Assembly: GCF_030386795.1 (NCBI RefSeq)
Contig: NZ_JANUQM010000018.1
Span: 1-64,000 of the forward strand
From: Streptomyces sp. S.PNR 29
GTDB lineage: Bacteria; Actinomycetota; Actinomycetes; Streptomycetales; Streptomycetaceae
DNA: 64,000 bases
Direction of reading: 5' to 3'
Below the pieces are notes generated by a model. That model saw nothing but the letters and a program-made list of their open reading frames with translations, did no database searches and had not been told where the DNA came from. Made by a program: the position numbers and the translations under genes. The first letter of the stretch is position 1, and each line of letters opens with the position of its first letter. Shown in pieces: positions 14,292 through 23,194 of this stretch.

Positions 14292-15752
14292 GTGAGCGAG
14301 GACGGTGCGAGGCCGGCGGAGACAGGCGCGGGCCCGACCCGGGAGGCGTCGGACGGAGCCGTGCAGGCGCGCCGGCTGCCGCAGGTGCGGGGCTTCGCCG
14401 GGTGGCCGGCCGAGGGCTCGCCCAAGGACGAGGGGAAGGCACTGCGCAAGCGGGTCCCCCGCAGCGCGCATGCCGCCCTCGACCTGGACGCCGCCCGGCC
14501 CGACGCCGTGCACGCGGTGGAGGAGTCCAACCGCGGCCGGATCCCCGAACTCACCCCCATAAGGGTCGGCCGGATGGCAGCCACGCCCTTCGCCTTCCTG
14601 CGCGGCGCGGCGGGCCTGATGGCGTACGACCTGGCGCGCACCCCCATGACCCGGATCCGCGCCCAGATCTGCGGCGACGCGCACGCGGCCAACTTCGGCC
14701 TGTACGGCGACGCGCGCGGCGGCCTCGTCATCGACCTGAACGACTTCGACGAGACCGTCCACGGCCCCTGGGAGTGGGACCTCAAGCGACTCGCTGCCTC
14801 ACTGGTCCTCGCGGCCCGCGAGGCCGGCGCGGACGAGGACATCTGCCGCAAGGCCGCCCACGACGCGGTGGGCGCCTACCGCCGCACCATGCGGCTGCTG
14901 GCCAAACTCCCCGTGCTGGACGCGTGGAACGCCATAGCGGACGAGGAACTCGTCTCCCACACCGACGCCCACGACCTGCTCGGCACGCTGGAGCGGGTCT
15001 CCGAGAAGGCACGGGCCAACACCAGCGGCCGCTTCGCCGCCAGGTCGACCGAGGCGACCCAGGACGGCGGACGCCGCTTCGTCGACGCCCCGCCGGTGCT
15101 GCGCCGCATCCCGGACGCGGAGGCGGCGGCGGTCGCCTCGTCCCTGGAGCAGTACCTGACCTCACTTTCGGAGGACCGGCTCCCGCTGCTGGCCCGGCAC
15201 ACGGTCCATGACGTGGCGTTCCGCATAGTCGGCACGGGCAGCGTGGGCGCCCGGTCGTACGTGGTCCTCCTCCTGGACCACCGTGGCGAACCGCTCGTGC
15301 TCCAGGTGAAGGAGGCCCGCCCCTCGGCGCTGGTGCCGCATCTGGCGACCGCCGGCTTCGAAACTCCCGAGGTGGAGCACGAGGGCCGCCGCGTGGTCCT
15401 GGGCCAGAAGCGCATGCAGGTCGTCAGCGACATCCTGCTGGGCTGGACGACGGTCGACGGACGGCCCTTCCAGGTACGCCAGTTCCGCAACCGCAAGGGC
15501 AGCGTCGACCCGGCCGCCCTGGCCGCCGACCAGATGGACGACTACGCCCGCATGACCGGCGCTCTCCTGGCCCGCGCCCACTCCCACAGCGCCGACCCGC
15601 GCCTCATCGCCGGCTACTGCGGGAAGAACGAGGAACTGGATGAGGCGGTGGCCACCTTCGCCGTCACCTACGCCGACCGCACGGAGGCCGACCACGCGGC
15701 GCTGGTGGCTGCCGTTCGCGCTGGGCGGGTTGCGGCTGAGATGGGGGTGTGA
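14292..15752 (+). CDS. DUF2252 family protein
   Basis: The 486-residue protein has the DUF2252 core. RVPRSAHAALD comes near the start, then FLRGAAGLMAYDLA, CGDAHAANFG (about residue 128), DLNDFDETVHGPWEWDLKRL, and near the C-terminus LLARAHSHSADP. The HxxNxG and DxxDFD elements resemble the catalytic loop and metal-binding residues of kinase-like phosphotransferases such as aminoglycoside/choline kinases, but no substrate is known. The GTG start follows a GGGGGAGG ribosome site. It stands alone between DnaA-box DNA and a G-rich tract. Confidence 0.85.
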   Translation: MSEDGARPAETGAGPTREASDGAVQARRLPQVRGFAGWPAEGSPKDEGKALRKRVPRSAHAALDLDAARPDAVHAVEESNRGRIPELTPIRVGRMAATPFAFLRGAAGLMAYDLARTPMTRIRAQICGDAHAANFGLYGDARGGLVIDLNDFDETVHGPWEWDLKRLAASLVLAAREAGADEDICRKAAHDAVGAYRRTMRLLAKLPVLDAWNAIADEELVSHTDAHDLLGTLERVSEKARANTSGRFAARSTEATQDGGRRFVDAPPVLRRIPDAEAAAVASSLEQYLTSLSEDRLPLLARHTVHDVAFRIVGTGSVGARSYVVLLLDHRGEPLVLQVKEARPSALVPHLATAGFETPEVEHEGRRVVLGQKRMQVVSDILLGWTTVDGRPFQVRQFRNRKGSVDPAALAADQMDDYARMTGALLARAHSHSADPRLIAGYCGKNEELDEAVATFAVTYADRTEADHAALVAAVRAGRVAAEMGV

Positions 15753-15777
15753 GGGGGGCTGCTTGGTGGGGCTTGCT

Positions 15778-15817
15778 GGGGGCGGGGGAGGGAGGGGGAG
15801 GGGGGAGGGGGGGAGGG
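15778..15817 (+). other. G-rich tract with quadruplex potential
   Basis: About 40 bases consist almost only of G with scattered A and one C, with at least six runs of three or more G. It lies just after the DUF2252 stop. It could fold as a G-quadruplex in DNA or in a transcript and may slow transcription. Confidence 0.6.
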
Positions 15818-15874
15818 CCCCAGGCATGGCGATCAGCGTGCGGCGGCGTGTGAGCCGTGGCCTACGCTGGTCGG

Positions 15875-16726
15875 GTGACGACCCCGGAAGCTGAGCAGGG
15901 TGGTGGCGGCGCCGGTGAGGAGCGGGTGGCGCCCGACAGTGGTGCGCCGCGGCCCGAGGAGCGGCTGGAGCAGGCCGTGCGGGCCGCCGAGCACGCCCTC
16001 ATCGAGTACGAGATCGCGGTGGAGACCTTCCGTGTGGAGGTCGAGAACTTCTCGCGGCTGCACGAACAGAGACTCGGTCCCATGTACGCGCGCCTGGAGG
16101 AGCTGGACGCGCAGATCCTGGAGGCCAGGGCCGCACGCACCGGCGACCCCGAGGACCGGCGCCGCGCGGACGAGGCGCGGGCCCGTCTGATGCCGATCCC
16201 CGGGGTCGAGGAGCTGCTGCACGGCTGGATGGACGGGGGCGGTCTGTTCCCGGAGGCCTCGGCGATGCTCACGGACCAGGCGGTACGGCCCCCGGAGCGG
16301 GTGCGGCCCAGTGAGGAGGCCCGCAAGCTCTACCGGGAGCTGGCCCGCAAGGCCCACCCCGACCTGGCGCAGGAGGAGAGCGAGCGGATCCGGCGCGAGG
16401 AGTTCATCACCCGGGTCAACGCCGCCTACGCCCGCGGTGACGAGGTGGAGCTGCGGGAGCTGGCCGAGGAGTGGGCGGCCGGCCCGAAGCCGAAGGAGCA
16501 GGGCCCGAGCCGTGCGGAGGAGCTCTACGCCCGCCTCGAATGGCTGGCCCAGCGCAAGGAGCTGCTGTCACTCCTGGCGAAGGAACTGGAGGAAAGCGCG
16601 ATCGGCGCGATGCTCCGGCTCGCCCCCGAGGACCCCGACCGCCTCCTGGACGAGATCGCCGAACAGCTGACGGCACAGGTCAGCGAGCGTGAGGCGGAGC
16701 TGGCGGCGCTGCTGGGGCAGACCTGA
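15875..16726 (+). CDS. J-domain protein (DnaJ-like, coiled coil)
   Basis: The 283-residue protein starts with an acidic Gly-rich tail, then a long charged helical region (residues about 30-110; VETFRVEVENFSRLHEQR). A partial J domain follows, with KLYRELARKAHPDL holding the HPD triad near residue 160 and FITRVNAAYARGDE as the following helix. A second coiled-coil segment ends the protein. HPD stimulates the Hsp70 ATPase, so this is likely a DnaK co-chaperone for a specific client. The J domain sits centrally and lacks the usual Gly/Phe and zinc regions. The GTG start has a weak ribosome site; no better one is near. Confidence 0.75.
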   Translation: MTTPEAEQGGGGAGEERVAPDSGAPRPEERLEQAVRAAEHALIEYEIAVETFRVEVENFSRLHEQRLGPMYARLEELDAQILEARAARTGDPEDRRRADEARARLMPIPGVEELLHGWMDGGGLFPEASAMLTDQAVRPPERVRPSEEARKLYRELARKAHPDLAQEESERIRREEFITRVNAAYARGDEVELRELAEEWAAGPKPKEQGPSRAEELYARLEWLAQRKELLSLLAKELEESAIGAMLRLAPEDPDRLLDEIAEQLTAQVSEREAELAALLGQT

Positions 16727-16831
16727 GCGGAGCCGATGGTGCGTGGCCGGCGTGCGTGAGCGGTCCGTGCGGTGGGCGGCGCACCGCGGTGGGCGGCTGT
16801 GCCGTGGGTCCGGTCGGGTAGCGTCGGGGGC

Positions 16832-17179
16832 ATGAGTTTTGGAGCTGGTGTGCCCACGGTCGAGGTCACGGACCTCAAGGACGGCGACTTCCTGCTGGAC
16901 GTCCGCGAGGACGACGAGTGGCAGGCGGGCCACGCCGCCGGGGCTCTGCACGTCCCCATCAGTGAGTTCGTGGCCCGGTACGGCGAGCTGACCGAGGCGG
17001 CGCCGCAGGACGGCCGGGTGCATGTGATCTGCCGCTCCGGCGGGCGTTCGGCGCAGGTGACCATGTACCTGGTCCAGCAGGGCATCGACGCCGTGAACGT
17101 CGACGGTGGTATGCAGGTGTGGGCAGCCGCGGGCCGCCCCGTCGTGAACGACAAGGGCGAGACCGGGTACGTCCTGTAG
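16832..17179 (+). CDS. Single-domain rhodanese
   Basis: The 115-residue protein is one rhodanese domain with FLLDVREDDEWQAGH at the start and the active-site loop CRSGGRSAQ (Cys about residue 67), ending GGMQVWAAAGRPVV. It transfers sulfane sulfur or senses redox state in the cytoplasm. It stands alone and is convergent with the acyl-CoA dehydrogenase gene, 19 bp apart. Confidence 0.92.
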   Translation: MSFGAGVPTVEVTDLKDGDFLLDVREDDEWQAGHAAGALHVPISEFVARYGELTEAAPQDGRVHVICRSGGRSAQVTMYLVQQGIDAVNVDGGMQVWAAAGRPVVNDKGETGYVL

Positions 17180-17198
17180 GGCGCGCCGCTTTCCTGGG

Positions 17199-18332
17199 TC
17201 AGCCCAGTGGATGGGCTGCCAGCAGGTCGCCCAGGGCCTCCTCGTGTGCCGCGGCCGGGCCGAGTGACAGCTCCAGGTGCTTGGCCCAGGCGTGGTACCG
17301 GTGCAGGGGGTAGTCGACGTCGGCTCCGAACCCGCCGTGCAGATGCTGCGCCGTCTGCACCACCCGTCGTACGCCCTCCGCGGCCCAGATCTTGGCGACG
17401 GCGACATCCCCCGAGGCGGGCAACGCGCCCGGCGCCCCCGAGCTGATCCGCCAGGCGGCCTGCCACAGCGTGGCCTCCATCGCGCGCAGGTCGATATAGC
17501 GGTCGGCGGCCTGCACGGCCACGGCCTGGAAGGTGGCGAGGGGGTGGCCGAACTGCTCCCGTTTGCCGGTGTACTCGCTCGTCATCCGCAGGACCTGCTC
17601 CCCGAGCCCGAGCGCCAGCGCACACGTCCCGGTCGTCAGCAGGTCCCGCAGCCACTCCCATGCCCCGTCGGCGTCGATGACGTCACGGTCCGCGATCCGC
17701 GCGGACTGCAGGCGCAGTTCGCCGAGTCGCTCACCGGTGGTCGAGATCTGCTCGGCGAGGACGACGCCGTCGTGGCCGCGCGGGATCAGGGCGAGGACGG
17801 TCCGGTCGGCCGCCGTGTGCGCGGGGACGAGCGTGATGTCGGCGTCGTACACCCACGGCACCGCCGTCTGCGCCCCGTCCAGTACCCACGTGCCGTCCTC
17901 CTGCCGTGCGGTCACGGCGCGTTCGGCCGGGTCGTGGCCGGTGCGGCCGTGCGCGGCGAGGGTCAGCACGACCTCGCCCCGGCCCGCCCGCGCGAGCAGT
18001 GCCGTCTTCAACTCGTCGCCGCCGTAAGCCTGTACGGCCGCCGTGGCCGCGCTGCTCTCCAGCAGCGGCACCCGCGCCAGGCCCCTCGCCGACTCCCGCA
18101 GCACCAGGCACAGGGCGATGGCGTCCAGGCCCGCCCCGCCGTACTCCTCATCGAGCAGCAGGCTCAGCAGGTCCGCGTGGGCGAGCCTGGTCCACAGCGC
18201 GCGGTCGAAGCCGTCGGCCACGGCGCCCGGGGTGAGCGCGGGACTGGGCACTCCGTCGGGTGCGACCCCGGCGAACACGCCCTTCGCCGCCTCGGCCGCC
18301 GCCTGCTGCTCCTCGGTGAAGGTGAAGTCCAC
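17199..18332 (-). CDS. Acyl-CoA dehydrogenase (short FadE type)
   Basis: The 377-residue protein has the N-terminal helical domain (MDFTFTEEQQAAAEAAKGVF, EEYGGAGLDAIALCLVLRE), a middle beta domain and the C-terminal helices (SEYTGKREQFGHPLATFQAV, then LHGGFGADVDYPLHRYHAWAK). The sequence is of the sterol/acyl side-chain FadE class, where members often pair as heterotetramers. It lies 132 bp behind paaE on the same strand. It has its own operator TAGAACAGGTTCTA 46 bp upstream, matching the KstR-type motif rather than the paa operator, so it is probably an independent beta-oxidation gene. FAD and acyl-CoA specificity are not readable. Confidence 0.85.
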   Translation of the reverse strand: MDFTFTEEQQAAAEAAKGVFAGVAPDGVPSPALTPGAVADGFDRALWTRLAHADLLSLLLDEEYGGAGLDAIALCLVLRESARGLARVPLLESSAATAAVQAYGGDELKTALLARAGRGEVVLTLAAHGRTGHDPAERAVTARQEDGTWVLDGAQTAVPWVYDADITLVPAHTAADRTVLALIPRGHDGVVLAEQISTTGERLGELRLQSARIADRDVIDADGAWEWLRDLLTTGTCALALGLGEQVLRMTSEYTGKREQFGHPLATFQAVAVQAADRYIDLRAMEATLWQAAWRISSGAPGALPASGDVAVAKIWAAEGVRRVVQTAQHLHGGFGADVDYPLHRYHAWAKHLELSLGPAAAHEEALGDLLAAHPLG

Positions 18333-18378
18333 GGTCCTGTCCCTCCGGCGGGTCCGTTGAGCTGACGGCCCGTCAAGA

Positions 18379-18392
18379 TAGAACAGGTTCTA
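18379..18392 (-). promoter_or_regulatory. KstR-like operator TAGAACAGGTTCTA
   Basis: Six-base arms TAGAAC/GTTCTA around AG match the tnnAACnnGTTnnA consensus of the KstR regulator of sterol/lipid catabolism in mycobacteria and relatives. It lies 46 bp before the acyl-CoA dehydrogenase start. No kstR gene is in the window. Confidence 0.6.
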
Positions 18393-18396
18393 GAAG

Positions 18397-18454
18397 AAGG
18401 GAACGGCGGGGAAGGAACGGCGGGAAGCGAACGGGCGGGAAGCGAACGGGCGGC
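18397..18454. repeat. Four tandem ~14-15-bp repeats between paaE and the acyl-CoA dehydrogenase gene
   Basis: Units are AAGGGAACGGCGGGG, AAGGAACGGCGGG, AAGCGAACGGGCGGG and AAGCGAACGGGCGGC. They fill most of the gap after the paaE stop. No function is evident. Confidence 0.65.
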
Positions 18455-18464
18455 GGGCGCCGGC

Positions 18465-19523
18465 TCACCTGTCGAAGTCCAGCTCCACCTTCTCCGTCAC
18501 CGGATGCGACTGGCACGCCAGCACATACCCGGCCTCCGTCTCCTCGGGCTCCAGTGCGAAGTTGCGGTCCATCCGGACCTCGCCCGAGACCAGGAAGGCC
18601 CGGCAGGTCCCGCACACCCCGCCCTTGCAGGCGTAGGGCGCGTCGGGCCGGTTGCGCAGCACCGTCTCCAGCAGCGACTCGCCGTCCCGCACCGGCCAGG
18701 TCCCGCCGCGGCCGTCGAGCCGGGCGGTCACCGTGCTGTGCGCGGGGGTGGGGGACGTCGGGGCGAGGGCCGTGCCGGCATCCACATGGAAGATCTCCTC
18801 ATGGATGCGGGTCCGGGCCACCCCCAGCCCGCGCAGCGCCCGTTCGGCCTGCTGCACCAGCCCGAACGGCCCGCACAGGAACCAACCGTCCACCTGCTCC
18901 ACCGGCAGCAGCGCCGGCAGCAGCCCGGTCAGCCGCTCCCGGTCGAGCCGCCCGGACGGCAGCCCCGCCTGCTGTTCCTCCCGCGACAGCACCGTCACCA
19001 GCTGCAGCCGCTCCGGGTAGCGGTCCTTGAGGTCGGCGACCTCCTCCAGGAACATCGTCGAGGCGGACGTCCGGTCGCTGCGTATCAGACAGAACCGGGC
19101 CCCGGGCTCGCGGGCCAGCAGGGTGGAGACGATGGACAGCACCGGGGTGATGCCGCTGCCTCCGACGATCGCCGCGTACAGGCCGGGCGCGGGCCGGAGC
19201 GTGAAACGGCCGGCCGGGGTCATGACCTCCAGTTCGTCTCCGACGTTGATCTCCTTCAGGGCGTACGCCGAGAAGGCGCCGCCCTCGACCAGCCGCACCC
19301 CGACCCGCAGCTCCCGGGGACCTTCGCCGTCCGGTGCCGGGGAGCAGATCGAGTACGTGCGCCGTATCTCCTGCCCGTCGGCCGTGCGTCGCAGGGCGAG
19401 GTGCTGGCCCGGGATGTGGCGGTATTCCTCGCGCAGTTCCGGAGGCACGGCGAGGGTGAGGGCCACGGAGTCGTCGGTGAGCCGGTCGACCGCGGCCACC
19501 CGGAGCCGGTGGAAGCGGGCCAT
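18465..19523 (-). CDS. paaE: Phenylacetyl-CoA 1,2-epoxidase reductase subunit PaaE
   Basis: The 352-residue protein is a ferredoxin-NADP reductase fused to a plant-type ferredoxin. RRTYSICSP binds FAD, GGSGITPVLSIVSTLL binds NAD(P)H, and the C-terminal CKGGVCGTCRAFL with a later CQS carries the [2Fe-2S] cluster. It passes electrons to the PaaABCD oxygenase. It is the last gene of paaABCDE; TGATG overlap with paaD. The ATG at 19523 was preferred over the GTG one codon upstream because AAGGAG is spaced five bases from it. Confidence 0.95.
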   Translation of the reverse strand: MARFHRLRVAAVDRLTDDSVALTLAVPPELREEYRHIPGQHLALRRTADGQEIRRTYSICSPAPDGEGPRELRVGVRLVEGGAFSAYALKEINVGDELEVMTPAGRFTLRPAPGLYAAIVGGSGITPVLSIVSTLLAREPGARFCLIRSDRTSASTMFLEEVADLKDRYPERLQLVTVLSREEQQAGLPSGRLDRERLTGLLPALLPVEQVDGWFLCGPFGLVQQAERALRGLGVARTRIHEEIFHVDAGTALAPTSPTPAHSTVTARLDGRGGTWPVRDGESLLETVLRNRPDAPYACKGGVCGTCRAFLVSGEVRMDRNFALEPEETEAGYVLACQSHPVTEKVELDFDR

Positions 19524-20050
19524 CACAACTCCTTGAAGTGGTCGAACGGTTCACGGCACGACAGACAGCGCCGCAGTGCCTTGCAGGCGGTGGAGGAGAA
19601 GCGGCTGAGCATCTCGGTGTCGGCGGATCCGCAGTGCGGGCAGCGGACGGGGTCCTGACCCGTGGTCAGGCTGCGCGTCGGTCCCAGTGCCACGGGGACC
19701 GGTCCGGTCGCCTGCTGTACACGCGGCGGTGCTATGCCGAACTCCCTCAGCTTGCGCCGCCCCTCGGCGGTGATGTCGTCCGTCGACCAGGGGGGCGTCA
19801 GGACCGTGCGGACCGTGACCTCGCGCATGCCGTGGTCGCGCAGCGCCCGCTCTATGTCCAGGGACATCGCCTCGATCGCCGGGCACCCGGTGTACGTCGG
19901 GGTCAGCTCGACCTCGACGGTGTCCGCGCCGTGGACGTGCACCGCGCGGAGCACGCCCAGCTCCTGCAGGGTGAGCACGGGCAGCTCGGGGTCGGGCACC
20001 GCGCCGGCGATGTCGAGGAGTTCCGCCTCCAGCGGAGTCGTCGTCACCAT
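19523..20050 (-). CDS. paaD: PaaD, phenylacetyl-CoA epoxidase maturation/assembly subunit
   Basis: The 175-residue protein has a DUF59/MIP18 domain (DIAGAVPDPELPVLTLQELGV; TPTYTGCPAIEAMSLDIE) and a C-terminal zinc/iron ribbon with CPHCGS and CLSCREPFDHF. It is required for an active epoxidase, probably in iron-cluster assembly. The ATG at 20050 overlaps paaC by seven bases; a GTG follows immediately as an alternative. Confidence 0.93.
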   Translation of the reverse strand: MVTTTPLEAELLDIAGAVPDPELPVLTLQELGVLRAVHVHGADTVEVELTPTYTGCPAIEAMSLDIERALRDHGMREVTVRTVLTPPWSTDDITAEGRRKLREFGIAPPRVQQATGPVPVALGPTRSLTTGQDPVRCPHCGSADTEMLSRFSSTACKALRRCLSCREPFDHFKEL

Positions 20051-20775
20051 GACGCCCCCGGGTGGCTGCGGTGCAGGTGCTGCATCTCGGCGAGCATCCG
20101 CCCGAACGGCTCGGTGTGCAGACCCTGACGGCCCGCGCCGGCCGTCCACGCCCCCGACCTCGCCCCCTCGGGCACCGCCAGGGTGGCCCGGCGCAGCACG
20201 TCTCCGACGGTTTCCAGCCAGGCCGACTCCAGCCCGGACCAGTCGACGTCGATGCCGTCCACCGGCTGGAACATCTCGCCGGTGAACCGCCACAGCGCCG
20301 TGCACGCCCGCTGCATGCGCTCATGGCTGACGTCTGTGCCGTCACCGAGCCGCAGGGTCCACTGCTCGGCGTGGTCGCGGTGGTAGGCGACCTCCTTGAC
20401 GGCCTTCGCGGCGAGGGGCGCGAAGGGGCCGTCCCCGGCGGCGAGTGCCGCGTACAGCAGGTGCTGGTAGGTGGAGAAGTACAGCTGGCGGGCGATGGTG
20501 TGGGCGAAGTCGCCGTTCGGCTGTTCGACCAGCTGGAGGTTGCGGAAGGCGCGCTCCTCGCGCAGGTACGCCAGTTCGTCCTCGTCGCCGGCCAACGACA
20601 GCAGCACCCGGGCCTGGCCCAGCAGGTCGAGGGCGATGTTGGCGAGGGCGACCTCCTCCTCCAGGACGGGGGCGTGGCCCGCCCACTCTCCCAGGCGGTG
20701 GGAGAGCACCAGCGCGTCGTCGCCGAGGGCGAGGGCGGCGGTGGCCGGGACCGTGGTCGTCTCGGGTGTGGTCAC
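20044..20775 (-). CDS. paaC: PaaC, structural subunit of phenylacetyl-CoA epoxidase
   Basis: The 243-residue ferritin-like protein contains LGDDALVLSHRLGEWAGHAPVLEEEVALANIALDLLGQAR and KAVKEVAYHRDHAEQW, characteristic of the non-catalytic PaaC scaffold that pairs with PaaA. The GTG start overlaps the paaB stop (GTGA). Length is normal. Confidence 0.95.
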   Translation of the reverse strand: MTTPETTTVPATAALALGDDALVLSHRLGEWAGHAPVLEEEVALANIALDLLGQARVLLSLAGDEDELAYLREERAFRNLQLVEQPNGDFAHTIARQLYFSTYQHLLYAALAAGDGPFAPLAAKAVKEVAYHRDHAEQWTLRLGDGTDVSHERMQRACTALWRFTGEMFQPVDGIDVDWSGLESAWLETVGDVLRRATLAVPEGARSGAWTAGAGRQGLHTEPFGRMLAEMQHLHRSHPGASW

Positions 20776-21059
20776 AGGTGCTTCACCCCCTCCGGGATCT
20801 CGTAGAACGTCGGGTGGCGGTAGGGCTTGTCGGCGGCCGGTTCGAAGAACGGGTCCTTCTCGTCGGGGGAGGACGCCGTGATCGCGGAGGACGGCACGAC
20901 CCAGATGGAGACGCCCTCGCCGCGGCGGGTGTACAGGTCGCGGGCGTTGCGCAGGGCCAGTTCCGCGTCCGGTGCGTGCAGGCTGCCGGCGTGGGTGTGG
21001 GACAGGCCGCGGCGCGAGCGCACGAAGACCTCCCACAGAGGCCAGTCGGTGTCGGTCAT
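20772..21059 (-). CDS. paaB: PaaB, phenylacetyl-CoA epoxidase subunit
   Basis: The 95-residue protein starts MTDTDWPLWEVFVRSRRGLSH and contains HAGSLHAPDAELALRNARDLYTRRGEGVSIWVV, the PaaB family core. It bridges PaaAC dimers in the epoxidase. Two bases separate it from the paaA stop and it overlaps paaC, so the subunits are translated as a unit. Confidence 0.95.
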   Translation of the reverse strand: MTDTDWPLWEVFVRSRRGLSHTHAGSLHAPDAELALRNARDLYTRRGEGVSIWVVPSSAITASSPDEKDPFFEPAADKPYRHPTFYEIPEGVKHL

Positions 21060-21061
21060 GC

Positions 21062-22084
<1,023 letters not shown>

Positions 22085-22125
22085 GAGGTCCCCCTCGACC
22101 TGGGCTCGCTCGGAACCCGCTCCCG

Positions 22126-22139
22126 ACCGATCGTTCGGT
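22126..22139 (-). promoter_or_regulatory. PaaR-type operator upstream of paaA
   Basis: On the minus strand ACCGAACGATCGGT matches ACCGNNCGNNCGGT exactly. It lies about 40 bp before paaA, a promoter-overlapping position. The same 14-mer occurs at 26939-26952. Confidence 0.75.
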
Positions 22140-22184
22140 TCATGCGTTTCCATGGTGAGACGGGCGCCGAGAGGTGTCAACCGC

Positions 22185-22217
22185 TGTGGATAACCTGCGG
22201 TGGCTCCCTGTGGACAA
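22185..22217 (-). other. Pair of reverse-oriented DnaA-box sequences
   Basis: TGTGGATAA (22185-22193, complement TTATCCACA) and TGTGGACAA (22209-22217, complement TTGTCCACA) lie 24 bp apart in the 366-bp divergent region between paaA and the DUF5819 gene. Apart from these and the paa operator I see no other feature in 22085-22450; it must hold both promoters. Confidence 0.6.
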
Positions 22218-22450
22218 CCTGCGGGGCATCTCTGGGGACAAAGGGGACCTTCTCCCCCGGGCCGCCGCGAGCGGCGCCCGGTCGCGACCGTGTGTGGTGA
22301 CGGCCACGGCCCCGGCCTGCGGAGAAGGGCTGTGCGCGGGTGGGCAGCCTGAGTACCGTTCCCGTGCGAGCGCCGTGGGGCGGTCCGTACGGGCACAGGA
22401 GGCGCCCTGCGGCCGGGCGGGTGGAACGACGGACCGGGGAACGGGGCGGA

Positions 22451-23194
22451 ATGGACGCGCACGACACAGGCTCGGACGCCCGGCACGGGCCGGACGAGCC
22501 AGGTGGGCCGGTCGTCGCGCCCGAGATACCCCTGTCCGGTGAGGCCCGCACCGGTGTCGCCGCGCTCTCCCCGCGCTACCAGATCGGCGCCGCGCTCGCT
22601 CTCGCGGTCGTCGCCATCGCCGTCTGCGTCCACCTCGGCATGACGTTTCTGCACGTGGCCCCGGTGAACACCATCAGCAAGCAGCACGGCAAGGCGATCG
22701 ACGAGTGGATCTACCCGGAGTTCGAGCAGAACTGGAAGCTGTTCGCACCCAACCCGCTGCAGCAGAACATCGCCGTCCAGGTCCGCGCCCAGGTGCGCAC
22801 GACGGACGGCGGCACGCGGACGACCGGCTGGTACGACCTGTCCGCCCAGGACGGCCGGGCCATCGACGGCAATCTGCTGCCCAGCCACTCCCAGCAGAAC
22901 GAACTGCGCAGGGCCTGGGACTTCTTCCTCGCCACGCACGACGGCGACAACCGTCCGGTCGGGCTGCGCGGCGCGCTGGCCGAGACGTATCTCCGCCGCA
23001 TCGCGGTGCTGCGCCTGGACCGGGAGGACGCGGCCGGCCCCGGTGGCGTCGTCGCGCGCGTCCAGGTCCGCTCACGTACCACCAACGTGCCGGCGCCCGA
23101 GTGGAGCGGAGAGAAGGTCTCGGACCGGCCGGTGTACCGCGAACTGTCGTGGTGGTCGGTACCTGACGACGAGGCGAAGGGGGGAGTCGCGTGA
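22451..23194 (+). CDS. DUF5819 family membrane protein
   Basis: The 247-residue protein has a short acidic N-terminus, one transmembrane helix (about residues 46-70; LALAVVAIAVCVHLGMTFLHVAP) and an exported domain with FEQNWKLFAPNPLQQNIAVQVRAQ and PVYRELSWWSVP. These are landmarks of the DUF5819 family, almost always encoded beside an HTTM protein, as here. Function unknown; probably the soluble partner of the HTTM enzyme. ATG at 22451 has GGGGCGG upstream; GTGA overlap with the next gene. Confidence 0.8.
   Translation: MDAHDTGSDARHGPDEPGGPVVAPEIPLSGEARTGVAALSPRYQIGAALALAVVAIAVCVHLGMTFLHVAPVNTISKQHGKAIDEWIYPEFEQNWKLFAPNPLQQNIAVQVRAQVRTTDGGTRTTGWYDLSAQDGRAIDGNLLPSHSQQNELRRAWDFFLATHDGDNRPVGLRGALAETYLRRIAVLRLDREDAAGPGGVVARVQVRSRTTNVPAPEWSGEKVSDRPVYRELSWWSVPDDEAKGGVA

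Noticed and set aside
18333..18464. Joining the acyl-CoA dehydrogenase to the paa operon
   Set aside because: A 132-bp gap with a separate operator and promoter-like DNA makes independent transcription more likely.
22140..22165. A second parS near paaA (GTTTCCATGGTGAGAC)
   Set aside because: Too many mismatches to GTTTCACGTGAAAC, including the central CG.
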